Origin: Thermoplasmata archaeon
Lineage (GTDB): Archaea > Thermoplasmatota > Thermoplasmata > Thermoplasmatales > Thermoplasmataceae
Assembly: GCA_021811635.1 (NCBI GenBank)
Contig: JAJZNS010000051.1
Coordinates: 1-7,380, forward strand
Direction of reading: 5' to 3'
DNA: 7,380 bases
In this document: piece by piece, positions 1 through 5,650 of the stretch
How the letters are laid out: every line of letters begins with the position of its first letter
Numbering within the stretch: the first letter of the stretch is position 1
Position numbers and translations under genes: made by a program
Notes under the pieces: generated by a model
Database searches by the model: none
Told to the model about the DNA's origin: nothing
The model's input: only the letters and a program-made list of their open reading frames with translations

Positions 1-154
1 CTGCAGCATTCCCATTGGAATGGAGAAGTATGCGGTATTGCTGATTAACCTTTTGAATGCCGGATAACAAAATCCCCAAAGCATGTCAATCTATGCCGTT
101 CAAACAAACAGCCTTTGAGAATCTAACAGGAAATCGTTAAAAACACGCAGGAAA

Positions 155-166
155 TTATAAATATAT
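155..166 (+). promoter_or_regulatory. TATA-box promoter of the membrane protein gene
   Basis: An A+T-only run beginning TTATAAAT fits an archaeal TATA box. Its centre lies about 27 bases upstream of the ATG at 186, so transcription would begin at or next to that codon. This predicts a leaderless mRNA and favours 186 over the in-frame ATG at 171, which would lie upstream of the predicted transcript start. No ribosome binding site precedes either ATG. Confidence 0.6.
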
Positions 167-185
167 ATGAATGCTTGATCATCTG

Positions 186-896
186 ATGGCAGAGGAACAA
201 AAGTCTAGGTTCAGCGATGATTCAAAATATCTTCGCAGAGCCGTAGACGAAGATAGGCAGCGGTCAAGCACAGGTTTTCTGTTGTTTGCAATTGGGCTTT
301 TCCTTGCATGGATACCGTATATCCTGTTCGTCGGCGATATCCTCCTGTTTATTGGACTTCTCATGATTTTCTTCGGCAGAAATGGGTTCAGCGATGCCCA
401 TGTTCGGAACGTCAACATGGCGATTGTCTTGCTTGTGCTGATGATTATTATAGCGATTGCGGTTGCTGTTTTTTTTGCTCTCTCCATTGATTCAACACTT
501 TTGTCTCTTAATTCGGGCACAATAACCCAATCCCAGGCACTTCAACAACTGTCAGCGGCTTTAAACACATATCTTGGAGCCCTGATCGTGGTCTCATTTA
601 TAGGTGGTATCACCTATGTCCTGATACCATATGCTCTTCTGGAAAGAGGCTGGAGAACCCTTCTGATCGTTGCGTTCTTCATCATGGTCGCGGTGTCCAT
701 CACTTCTTTCGTTCTGGTTTCCGGCTCAATTTCCAACATGATCAGTAGTGCAGGATCCAATTCTTTCGCGACGATATCCGCAAATGCACAGAGCCAGACA
801 ACCCTTTATGGATTGCTCGCTGCAATCCCCGACATCCTCCTGGGAATCATTTACCTGCATGCTAGATCCAGAATTGAGTGGGGAGCAACGAATTAG
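186..896 (+). CDS. Six-helix membrane protein of unknown function
   Basis: I do not recognise the family. The 236-residue product has a charged, hydrophilic N-terminus of about 28 residues and then roughly six hydrophobic segments: 30-47, 48-64, 78-100, 130-152, 158-179 and 207-225. It ends in a short basic tail. The third and fourth segments are joined by a polar stretch rich in Ser, Thr and Gln (about 101-127), and the fifth and sixth by another (about 180-206). This suggests two exposed loops of similar size on the same side of the membrane. No catalytic motif, metal-binding cluster or signal peptide is visible. The layout resembles small archaeal membrane proteins of unknown function such as the DUF973 type, but I cannot assign it. 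An in-frame stop directly precedes the ATG at 171. The ATG at 186 is preferred because the TATA box predicts a leaderless start there. The gene appears to be transcribed alone. Confidence 0.75.
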   Translation: MAEEQKSRFSDDSKYLRRAVDEDRQRSSTGFLLFAIGLFLAWIPYILFVGDILLFIGLLMIFFGRNGFSDAHVRNVNMAIVLLVLMIIIAIAVAVFFALSIDSTLLSLNSGTITQSQALQQLSAALNTYLGALIVVSFIGGITYVLIPYALLERGWRTLLIVAFFIMVAVSITSFVLVSGSISNMISSAGSNSFATISANAQSQTTLYGLLAAIPDILLGIIYLHARSRIEWGATN

Positions 897-906
897 GGGC
901 AAACTG

Positions 907-931
907 TTGCATGTCTGGGTGGTTCATGCAA
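907..931. repeat. Inverted repeat, 7-bp arms, downstream of the membrane gene
   Basis: TTGCATG (907-913) pairs perfectly with CATGCAA (925-931) across an 11-base spacer. It starts 10 bases after the stop of the membrane protein gene and is the first of two tandem inverted repeats before rps12. It could be a weak 3'-end hairpin or part of an operator. The arms are short enough that chance is possible. Confidence 0.4.
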
Positions 932-941
932 TTATTCAGGG

Positions 942-968
942 AATGGTGATCCGTGACGGATCACCATT
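942..968. repeat. Perfect 12-bp inverted repeat before the rps12 promoter
   Basis: AATGGTGATCCG (942-953) is followed by the three bases TGA and then by its exact reverse complement (957-968). The right arm ends 23 bases before the TATA-like element of rps12, and the left arm begins 45 bases after the preceding stop codon. As RNA it would make a 12-bp hairpin with a three-base loop; as DNA it is a good-sized dimeric binding site. It has no T-run after it, so a simple terminator is only one possibility. A regulator or activator site for the rps12-rps7 promoter is the other. The repeat is directly seen; the role is inferred. Confidence 0.6.
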
Positions 969-991
969 GCGTTGAATAACCCGACCAACAG

Positions 992-999
992 CTTAAATA
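992..999 (+). promoter_or_regulatory. TATA-like promoter of rps12-rps7
   Basis: CTTAAATA resembles an archaeal TATA box. Transcription would start near 1020-1023, which puts the in-frame ATG at 1013 outside the mRNA and leaves a 5' leader of about 25-30 bases carrying the ribosome binding site at 1039-1045. It lies just after the perfect inverted repeat at 942-968. Confidence 0.5.
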
Positions 1000-1038
1000 C
1001 ATTTCTTTCTTTATGGGTCACTTTACAGTTATCTGTTC

Positions 1039-1045
1039 AGGTGAT
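1039..1045 (+). promoter_or_regulatory. Strong ribosome binding site that fixes the TTG start of rps12
   Basis: AGGTGAT is a full seven-base complement to the usual archaeal 16S rRNA 3' tail (ATCACCT). GGTG lies five bases before the TTG at 1049, the same spacing seen before the rps7 ATG. It supports a TTG start for rps12 over the ATG at 1013. Confidence 0.7.
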
Positions 1046-1048
1046 AAA

Positions 1049-1477
1049 TTGGCAAATGGAGAAAACGCAGGGGCAAATCTCGTTGAGAGCCGATCCAAGA
1101 AAAGATGGTCCGACAGGGACTACAAGAGAAGGGTACTGCAGCTCAAGAAGAAGAGCGATCCACTCGAGGGAGCACCCCAGGCAAGAGGCATAGTTATTGA
1201 AAAGATAGGAATTGAGGCAAAGCAGCCAAATTCTGCAATAAGGAAGTGCGTGAAGGTCCAGCTCATAAAGAATGGCAGGCAGATTACTGCCTTTGCTCCC
1301 GGGGACGGGGCAATAAACTACATAGACGAGCATGATGAGGTCGTTGTGGAAGGCATAGGCGGAAGGATGGGTAGAAGCAAGGGCGACATTCCGGGAGTTC
1401 GGTACAAGGTTATCAAGGTCAACGGCATTTCCCTCAGGGAACTGGTCAAGGGAAGAAAGGAGAAGACGGTGAGATAA
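1049..1477 (+). CDS. rps12: 30S ribosomal protein S12 (uS12)
   Basis: This is the decoding-centre protein uS12 of the small subunit, which monitors codon-anticodon pairing in the A site. The 142-residue product has the archaeal S12 layout: a basic N-terminus, the hallmark PNSAIRKCV loop at residues 60-68 and a second conserved loop [10 protein letters not shown] at 112-121, both of which face the decoding site in known ribosomes. It ends in a basic tail. The start is taken as TTG at 1049. This gives the usual archaeal length and the N-terminus MANGENAG, and it follows a strong ribosome binding site. The longer reading from ATG at 1013 would add 12 residues upstream of the predicted transcription start. 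The stop codon shares its last base with the start of rps7. The identification is secure; the exact start is inferred. Confidence 0.96.
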   Translation: MANGENAGANLVESRSKKRWSDRDYKRRVLQLKKKSDPLEGAPQARGIVIEKIGIEAKQPNSAIRKCVKVQLIKNGRQITAFAPGDGAINYIDEHDEVVVEGIGGRMGRSKGDIPGVRYKVIKVNGISLRELVKGRKEKTVR

Positions 1478-2040
1478 TGGATCTCAAGCTTTTTGGTATT
1501 TATCCGGTCAATGAAGTGCAGGTTCACGATGTCAGCCTGACATCATACATCAACCTCACGTCAGGAATCAACCTCCATACTGGCGGGAGGTACTCGAACT
1601 ATGCAGCAGGCAAAAGGAACATGAACACCATGGAAAGGTTCCTCAACAAGATCATGCGCACCGAGAAGTGGACGGGCAAGAAATACAGCGCATACAGGGT
1701 TCTGAGAACCGCGTTCCAGAAGATAAGCGAGAAAACCAAGGAAAACCCGGTACAGGTCTTCATAAACGCGATAGAGAATTCTGCACCCAGGGAAGAAGTC
1801 ACGAGACTGAAGTACGGCGGCATAGCTGTACCGAAGGCAGTCGACGTGGCACCATCCAGGAGAGTGGACATAGCCCTGAGGAACCTTGCCCTTGGAGCAT
1901 CCAACACATCGTACAAGAACAGGAAGGCAATCGAGGACTGTCTTGCGGATCAGATTATTCTGGCTGCCAAGAACGACGGTGCGTCGTTTGCCGTTTCGAA
2001 GAAGGAGGAAATTGAGAGGATCTCGGCCTCTGCAAGGTAA
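1477..2040 (+). CDS. rps7: 30S ribosomal protein S7 (uS7), archaeal type
   Basis: uS7 is a primary 16S rRNA-binding protein that organises the head of the 30S subunit near the E site. The 187-residue product is archaeal/eukaryotic in type, with an N-terminal extension absent from bacterial S7 (about 1-35). The conserved core includes the sequence around [20 protein letters not shown] (110-129) and the helix [10 protein letters not shown] (136-145). It ends with the typical basic C-terminus of archaeal S7. The ATG overlaps the rps12 stop (TAATG), and a GGTGA ribosome binding site lies inside the last codons of rps12, so the two are translated as a coupled pair. In many archaea an EF-2 gene follows S7. 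Here the next gene is on the other strand, so the cluster ends at S7. Confidence 0.97.
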   Translation: MDLKLFGIYPVNEVQVHDVSLTSYINLTSGINLHTGGRYSNYAAGKRNMNTMERFLNKIMRTEKWTGKKYSAYRVLRTAFQKISEKTKENPVQVFINAIENSAPREEVTRLKYGGIAVPKAVDVAPSRRVDIALRNLALGASNTSYKNRKAIEDCLADQIILAAKNDGASFAVSKKEEIERISASAR

Positions 2041-2054
2041 GCAGATCAGCTGGA

Positions 2055-2080
2055 GCGGTTCAGGCTATTGCCTGCACCGC
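2055..2080. terminator. Candidate hairpin terminator between converging rps7 and marC
   Basis: GCGGT-T-CAGGC (2055-2065) pairs with GCCTG-C-ACCGC (2070-2080) across the loop TATT, giving a ten-pair stem with one internal mismatch. It begins 15 bases after the rps7 stop and spans the marC stop, so it could mark the 3' end of either transcript. There is no T-run on either side, which is weak support for a terminator, since archaeal intrinsic termination depends mainly on U-rich tracts. It could instead shield mRNA 3' ends. Confidence 0.35.
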
Positions 2081-2656
2081 GTAAATGTAATACTGTACTG
2101 CAAAGGCTGCGACCAGTATGCCGAATATCCTGGTCAGGGCCTTCAGGTTTCTTTCACCCATCACCATGAATATCCTGTTAGCGAAGGTGAAGCTTAAGTA
2201 AATTATGACAAAAAGGATTGACAGGGATATCACCGTGAACAGGATCGGATAGAGCCCGCCGTTGGACAGTATTATCACTAGTGAAATAGCGCCAGGGCCT
2301 GCCAGTAGAGGAGTGGCAAGAGGCACTATGCCTATGTCCTTCTCCACCGAACCGCCAGCGGATTTTGGCCTGTCGCCTTCCCTGACCATCTGTATCCCCA
2401 TAATGAGCAGTATCGTGCCTCCCGCTATCTCAAGGGCCTGGATGGATATCCCGAGAAGGGAAAGCAGGTATTCCCCGACGACAGTAAAAAGGAGGAGTAT
2501 GATGTAACCGTAGGTAACTGCGTCCTTCGTAATGGCAGCTCTTGCATGATCGTCAATAGAAGACGTGAGGGAAATGAATATCACCAGGGCTCCGAAGGGA
2601 TCAATTACCACGAAAAGCGGGATGAAAATTTTCAGAAACTCAACAGTAAAACCCAC
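2060..2656 (-). CDS. MarC-family (UPF0056/NAAT) integral membrane protein
   Basis: This is a six-helix inner membrane protein of the MarC/YhgN family. Some archaeal members have been described as neutral amino acid transporters, but for most the substrate is not established. In the 198-residue reading the family hallmarks are plain: VVIDPFG at about 16-22 in the first helix, the AGGTILLIMG segment at 78-87, and VPLATPLLAGPGAIS at 111-125. Hydrophobic segments lie near 6-30, 48-68, 70-91, 109-131, 134-156 and 173-196, in the usual 3+3 arrangement with a charged middle loop (about 92-107). The start is uncertain by two codons: GTG at 2662 directly abuts a GAGG motif, whereas GTG at 2656 has that motif at a workable spacing, so 2656 is used. 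It converges on rps7 with a 19-base gap and lies 64 bases after the unknown gene upstream on the same strand, with which it may be cotranscribed. Transport substrate is not predictable from sequence. Confidence 0.92.
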   Translation of the reverse strand: MGFTVEFLKIFIPLFVVIDPFGALVIFISLTSSIDDHARAAITKDAVTYGYIILLLFTVVGEYLLSLLGISIQALEIAGGTILLIMGIQMVREGDRPKSAGGSVEKDIGIVPLATPLLAGPGAISLVIILSNGGLYPILFTVISLSILFVIIYLSFTFANRIFMVMGERNLKALTRIFGILVAAFAVQYYIYAVQAIA

Positions 2657-2720
2657 GGACACCCTCAGGAATTACTGAGGCTGAAGATATGGTTTTGCAT
2701 TCATTCCGTCAATGGGGCAT

Positions 2721-3623
2721 CTAGAAACGAAACCCGTCTCTTATAAGTTCAAGGGCGGAATCATATATGCTGGCAGCCTCATCAAACCCAACCGGACCGG
2801 AGACGGAGACCACCCCCTCCAGGCCATTGTGGGTGATCCCCATCATTGCCGGCCCAAAACTGCTCTTGTAAAGGATAAGAGCCGGTTTCTCAACCTGGAT
2901 ATCGAAGAACTGTCCCCCCTTCCTTATCCTGTACCTGACATGATCAACCGTTGTATCCTTCCTCCAGACGTCAACCGATATGACCCGGCGGAAATTGGAC
3001 TCCTGGTATATCCGGTATCTCTGCACCGTTTTTCCCTCATGCACCAGCGATCCTTCGGAGCTTCCCCTGAACGCATTTCCAAAAGAATCCCGGGGGTCAT
3101 CCAAGGGAACCCACCTGAGGCGCGAGATCCTCAAATCCTCGTACCATTGGCCGGGATTGCCCATGGTATGGTAGCCCCTCTCGTGATACCTGAGTCCTGA
3201 GACCCTATGAAGATCTTTGCTATCCGCACTTAGCGAATTCATGAAATCTTCCCGTTCCCGGCGATCCCCGGCAAAGAACTCGACCTCGATGTGAGTCCCG
3301 TTCACCGCCGTGGTCGCTGCCTCAATCCCCTTGTAATCCCTGCCATAATATACGGGGTTCCTGCCCATCCTCGCCTCGACCATGGAATATGAATCCACAA
3401 GCGAAGACATCAGGTTCTTCGGGAAACCGTAGTAGAACCAGTCCATGAAGAACTGCTTTACCCTTCCAGACAGATCGCCGGAAAACTCGTACCTGACCGT
3501 GGGCCACACGGCATCATGATGCCTTGCTGTGATGCTTTCAACTTCATATCCCGCAGGAAAAAAAGTGGCAAATCCAAAATTCAATGACTGGACCTCGCCG
3601 GGAGAAAGGATCGCCTCAATCAT
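2721..3623 (-). CDS. Protein of unknown function, 300 residues, cytosolic
   Basis: I recognise no family. The product has no signal peptide, no transmembrane helix and no cysteine. It is rich in aromatic residues and arginine. An aromatic cluster FFMDWFYYGF lies at 58-67 and a Tyr/Arg/Trp-rich middle spans about 144-171, including HERGYH and WYEDLRISRLRW. The pattern is mainly alternating beta-strand-like stretches. Two segments look loosely alike, each a strand followed by an acidic helix: about 97-130 and 267-296. This hints at a two-lobed or duplicated alpha+beta fold, which is inference. The ATG at 3623 is preceded by GAGG seven bases upstream. An alternative ATG four bases earlier is out of frame and closes at once. 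The gene lies upstream of marC in the same direction, 64 bases apart, so a two-gene unit is possible. Long open frame, good start context and coding composition support a real gene. No P-loop, HTH or metal-binding motif is seen. Confidence 0.8.
   Translation of the reverse strand: MIEAILSPGEVQSLNFGFATFFPAGYEVESITARHHDAVWPTVRYEFSGDLSGRVKQFFMDWFYYGFPKNLMSSLVDSYSMVEARMGRNPVYYGRDYKGIEAATTAVNGTHIEVEFFAGDRREREDFMNSLSADSKDLHRVSGLRYHERGYHTMGNPGQWYEDLRISRLRWVPLDDPRDSFGNAFRGSSEGSLVHEGKTVQRYRIYQESNFRRVISVDVWRKDTTVDHVRYRIRKGGQFFDIQVEKPALILYKSSFGPAMMGITHNGLEGVVSVSGPVGFDEAASIYDSALELIRDGFRF
2741..2747 (-). promoter_or_regulatory. Weak candidate TATA element for marC
   Basis: Reading the minus strand, CTTATAAG lies inside the end of the upstream gene. 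A start about 26 bases downstream would give marC a leader of about 60 bases containing its GAGG motif. It is short and inside coding sequence, so cotranscription from further upstream is equally possible. Confidence 0.2.
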
Positions 3624-3768
3624 TCATATCCCTCATGTAATACTCAGGAAGGCACATTCCGTTGATTCCGTGACACATTTCACAATCCGCATGGCAGTGG
3701 ACGGCATTATAGGTAGCAGAACCAGTTCAACGATAATAATGATGCGGGTTCAGTCTTTCCGGGAGCCA

Positions 3769-3779
3769 ATTTATTTATG
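3769..3779. promoter_or_regulatory. Orphan TATA-like element
   Basis: ATTTATTTATG on the plus strand reads as a TATA box with predicted transcription start near 3800. It would yield either a leader of about 170 bases ahead of pgk or a separate small transcript. Read on the minus strand (CATAAATAAAT) it would start near 3748 and give the gene at 3623 a leader of about 125 bases. Nothing in the sequence decides between these readings. Confidence 0.3.
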
Positions 3780-3805
3780 TATCCGGGAACTCTGCCGCCG
3801 GAATA

Positions 3806-3820
3806 TATCTGGACCAGATA
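3806..3820. repeat. 15-base palindrome, possible operator
   Basis: TATCTGG and its exact reverse complement CCAGATA flank a single central A. It sits six bases downstream of the start predicted from the orphan TATA element at 3769-3779, a position where a bound dimer would block transcription. A one-base loop rules out a good RNA hairpin, so a DNA-binding site is the better reading. The role is inferred. Confidence 0.35.
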
Positions 3821-3939
3821 ATGCCTGGAAACATTCTCTCTCCGATCGGAAAGCGCATCCCGTTCCGTAGACCATCATTATGCAGTACAGGTAATGCTGC
3901 CACATCGGGCAAATCCACCATGATCAATTGAACAGAAAA

Positions 3940-3949
3940 ACAAATAATA
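3940..3949 (+). promoter_or_regulatory. Promoter of the pgk-pfdA-ftsY cluster, leaderless
   Basis: The A-rich stretch around ACAAATAATA is centred about 26 bases before the pgk ATG at 3970, the distance expected between an archaeal TATA box and the transcription start. It implies a leaderless pgk mRNA, in keeping with the absence of a ribosome binding site before that ATG. Confidence 0.45.
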
Positions 3950-3969
3950 CGTAAGACGGATAGCCCTGC

Positions 3970-5226
3970 ATGGCTTCTGGAGAGAGGGAGTATTTCACTC
4001 TTGACGACTTCAAGCTGCAGGGATCCACGGTCTTCCTCAGGGTGGACGTAAATTCGCCCATGAACCCGGTAACAGGGGAGATCATTGGCACTACGAGGTT
4101 TCATTCGCATCTTGATACAATCAGGAAACTCTCGGACTCCAAGGTGGTAATCCTTGCCCACCAGAGCAGGCCTGGCAAGGAGGATTTCACCAGCCTGAGG
4201 GAGCATGCAAGGATATTCGAGTCGCTGCTCGACAGGAATGTGGATTTCGTGGATTCGCTTTTTGGGGACTACGTCACCTCAAAGGTGAAGAAGATGCGCA
4301 GCGGTGAAATTATGATGCTGGAAAACACCAGGTTCTATTCGGAGGAAGTGAACATTGACGGCAAGGACCTTGCTGCAATGGAGCAGTCGAACCTGGTACG
4401 AAAGCTCGTGCCGCTGATGAACTACTTTGTGAACGATGCGTTCCCAGCCATCCACAGGCCGCAAACCACCCTTGTCGGTTTCCAGAGGCTTGTCCCCAAC
4501 ATTGCCGGTGAACTCATCAACAGGGAGATATCGTCGCTGAGCAGTTTCATGGGGGGAGACATGAGGCCAAAGATCGCCATTCTCGCCGGGGCAAAGATCA
4601 ATGAGTCCATCTCTGTAGCTTCCAGCTTCCTGAAGAACGGAACCATAGACAGGATACTCACCGGTGGCGTGGTGGCCAACGCCTTCCTGTGGGCAAAAGG
4701 CATCGAAATAGGAAAGAGGAACCAGGAATTTATCGTCAAGAACAACAAGAACTACAGGGAACTCATAGATGTGTGCAGGGACCTGATCAACAGGTACCCG
4801 GAATCCGTGATGCTTCCCACCGATGCAGTCCTTTATCCTTCAAAGCAGAGGCTTATCGTAGGGGAAAGCGTGCCGGATGATCAGGTAATGGCTGACATAG
4901 GGGTGGATACCATAGTGGAATACATAGACACTATTTCCAGGGCCCAGGCCATCTTCATGAACGGCCCCATGGGCATGTATGAATTTGAGGACTTTTCCGT
5001 TGGGACCTTTGAGGTTGTGCGTGCAATTGCGAGGAACAAGGGGTTGAAGATTGCCGGAGGCGGCCACACCCTGAGCGTGCTGGAGCACCTCAACCTCATG
5101 AGTAAGATCTCGCACGCGTCCACGGGGGGAGGAGCTCTGATAAGCTATTTATCGGGTGAGGAGATGCCAGTGCTGGAGGCCCTGAAGGCCAGCAAGAAAT
5201 TCTTTGCGGGAAAGTATCATGGTTGA
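3970..5226 (+). CDS. pgk: Phosphoglycerate kinase
   Basis: PGK (EC 2.7.2.3) reversibly transfers phosphate between 1,3-bisphosphoglycerate and ADP in the cytosol. The 418-residue protein carries the family landmarks in order. In the N-terminal substrate domain these are RVDVNSPM at 24-31, HQSRPG at 64-69, ENTRF at 118-122 and NDAFPAIHR at 155-163. In the C-terminal nucleotide domain they are AGAK at 206-209, TGGVVANAFL at 231-240, NGPMG at 331-335 with E338, GGGHT at 363-367, and STGGGA at 384-389. The GGGHT variant, in place of bacterial GGGD(S/T), is as I recall usual in archaea. The start is firm on the upstream side: an in-frame TAG lies two codons before the ATG. In Thermoplasmatales that degrade sugar by the non-phosphorylative Entner-Doudoroff route, PGK is thought to serve mainly gluconeogenesis; applying that here depends on the organism being of that group. 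It overlaps pfdA by eight bases and heads the cluster. Confidence 0.97.
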   Translation: MASGEREYFTLDDFKLQGSTVFLRVDVNSPMNPVTGEIIGTTRFHSHLDTIRKLSDSKVVILAHQSRPGKEDFTSLREHARIFESLLDRNVDFVDSLFGDYVTSKVKKMRSGEIMMLENTRFYSEEVNIDGKDLAAMEQSNLVRKLVPLMNYFVNDAFPAIHRPQTTLVGFQRLVPNIAGELINREISSLSSFMGGDMRPKIAILAGAKINESISVASSFLKNGTIDRILTGGVVANAFLWAKGIEIGKRNQEFIVKNNKNYRELIDVCRDLINRYPESVMLPTDAVLYPSKQRLIVGESVPDDQVMADIGVDTIVEYIDTISRAQAIFMNGPMGMYEFEDFSVGTFEVVRAIARNKGLKIAGGGHTLSVLEHLNLMSKISHASTGGGALISYLSGEEMPVLEALKASKKFFAGKYHG

Positions 5227-5650
5227 AGAGAGTAACCGGGTAAGCATCGACGAGGAGATAGAGTACACGAGGAATCTTCTTTCCTCGGTCAGCAGTCAGC
5301 TGGACAGGATACAGATGGCTATGGCGGAGATTGTGACAACAATTGACGTGCTTACGAACCTCAAGTCCGCTGCGGCCTCCGAAGGAAAGATCTCCATTGG
5401 TTCCGGCCTTTTTGTGAGAGCCGAGATCAAGGACCCGGATACGGTGATATTCCCAATCGGATCGGGGGTGTTCACGGATGAAAAGAGTGAGGCAGCAATT
5501 GAGAAACTGAACGCCAACCTGAAGGAACTCTCCGCCTCTTCCGAGACATTGCGGTTGAGAAGAAAAGAGCTTGAGGGAAGAATCAACGCCCTGGGAACGA
5601 TCTACAACCAGATGCTGCAGCAACAGTCCGGAACACAGCAAAATGTTTGA
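5219..5650 (+). CDS. pfdA: Prefoldin alpha subunit (GimC alpha)
   Basis: Prefoldin is a cytosolic jellyfish-shaped hexamer, two alpha and four beta subunits, that captures unfolded proteins and passes them to the thermosome. The 143-residue product shows the alpha-class layout. An N-terminal coiled coil spans about 8-53. Two beta-hairpins follow, built around IGSGLFVRAEIKD (60-72) and VIFPIGSGVFTDE (76-88). A C-terminal coiled coil with regular Leu/Ile spacing spans about 90-135, and there is a Gln-rich tail. The length is normal for the family. The ATG at 5219 overlaps the pgk stop by eight bases and is preferred over an in-frame TTG at 5204, which would add five residues inside pgk. The ATG of ftsY likewise lies inside its last codons. 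pfdA next to ftsY is a conserved archaeal arrangement. The partner beta subunit is not in this window. Confidence 0.95.
   Translation: MVEESNRVSIDEEIEYTRNLLSSVSSQLDRIQMAMAEIVTTIDVLTNLKSAAASEGKISIGSGLFVRAEIKDPDTVIFPIGSGVFTDEKSEAAIEKLNANLKELSASSETLRLRRKELEGRINALGTIYNQMLQQQSGTQQNV

Larger units (their letters stand above)
3624..3969. other. 346-base intergenic region between divergent genes
   Basis: No convincing gene lies here. The right end carries the promoter of pgk. A second TATA-like stretch at 3769-3779 can be read on either strand, and a 15-base palindrome lies at 3806-3820. A 36-codon open frame runs from the ATG at 3821 to the stop at 3929-3931 directly after the palindrome, but it has no ribosome binding site. 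On the minus strand CCTATAATG (3706-3714) is a poor promoter candidate for the gene starting at 3623. The gap is long for this compact region, so an untranslated leader or small RNA is possible. No tRNA-like fold was found by eye. Confidence 0.5.

Noticed and set aside
7..22. Short hairpin CATTCC-CATT-GGAATG at the left edge
   Set aside because: Six-base arms with no nearby gene end or T-run; compatible with chance.
1..67. Open frame to a stop at 65-67 that could be the tail of an upstream plus-strand gene; also a minus-strand frame open from 84 to the edge
   Set aside because: Both are under 30 codons, overlap each other on opposite strands and contain no recognisable motif, so neither can be supported.
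3529..3870. Plus-strand open frame of 113 codons running from the unknown gene into the intergenic gap
   Set aside because: Its first part is antisense to the gene starting at 3623, and the product has no protein-like pattern or ribosome binding site.
3821..3931. 36-codon open frame as an annotated small gene
   Set aside because: No ribosome binding site, not at a leaderless distance from the TATA element, and no recognisable sequence; kept only as part of a finding.
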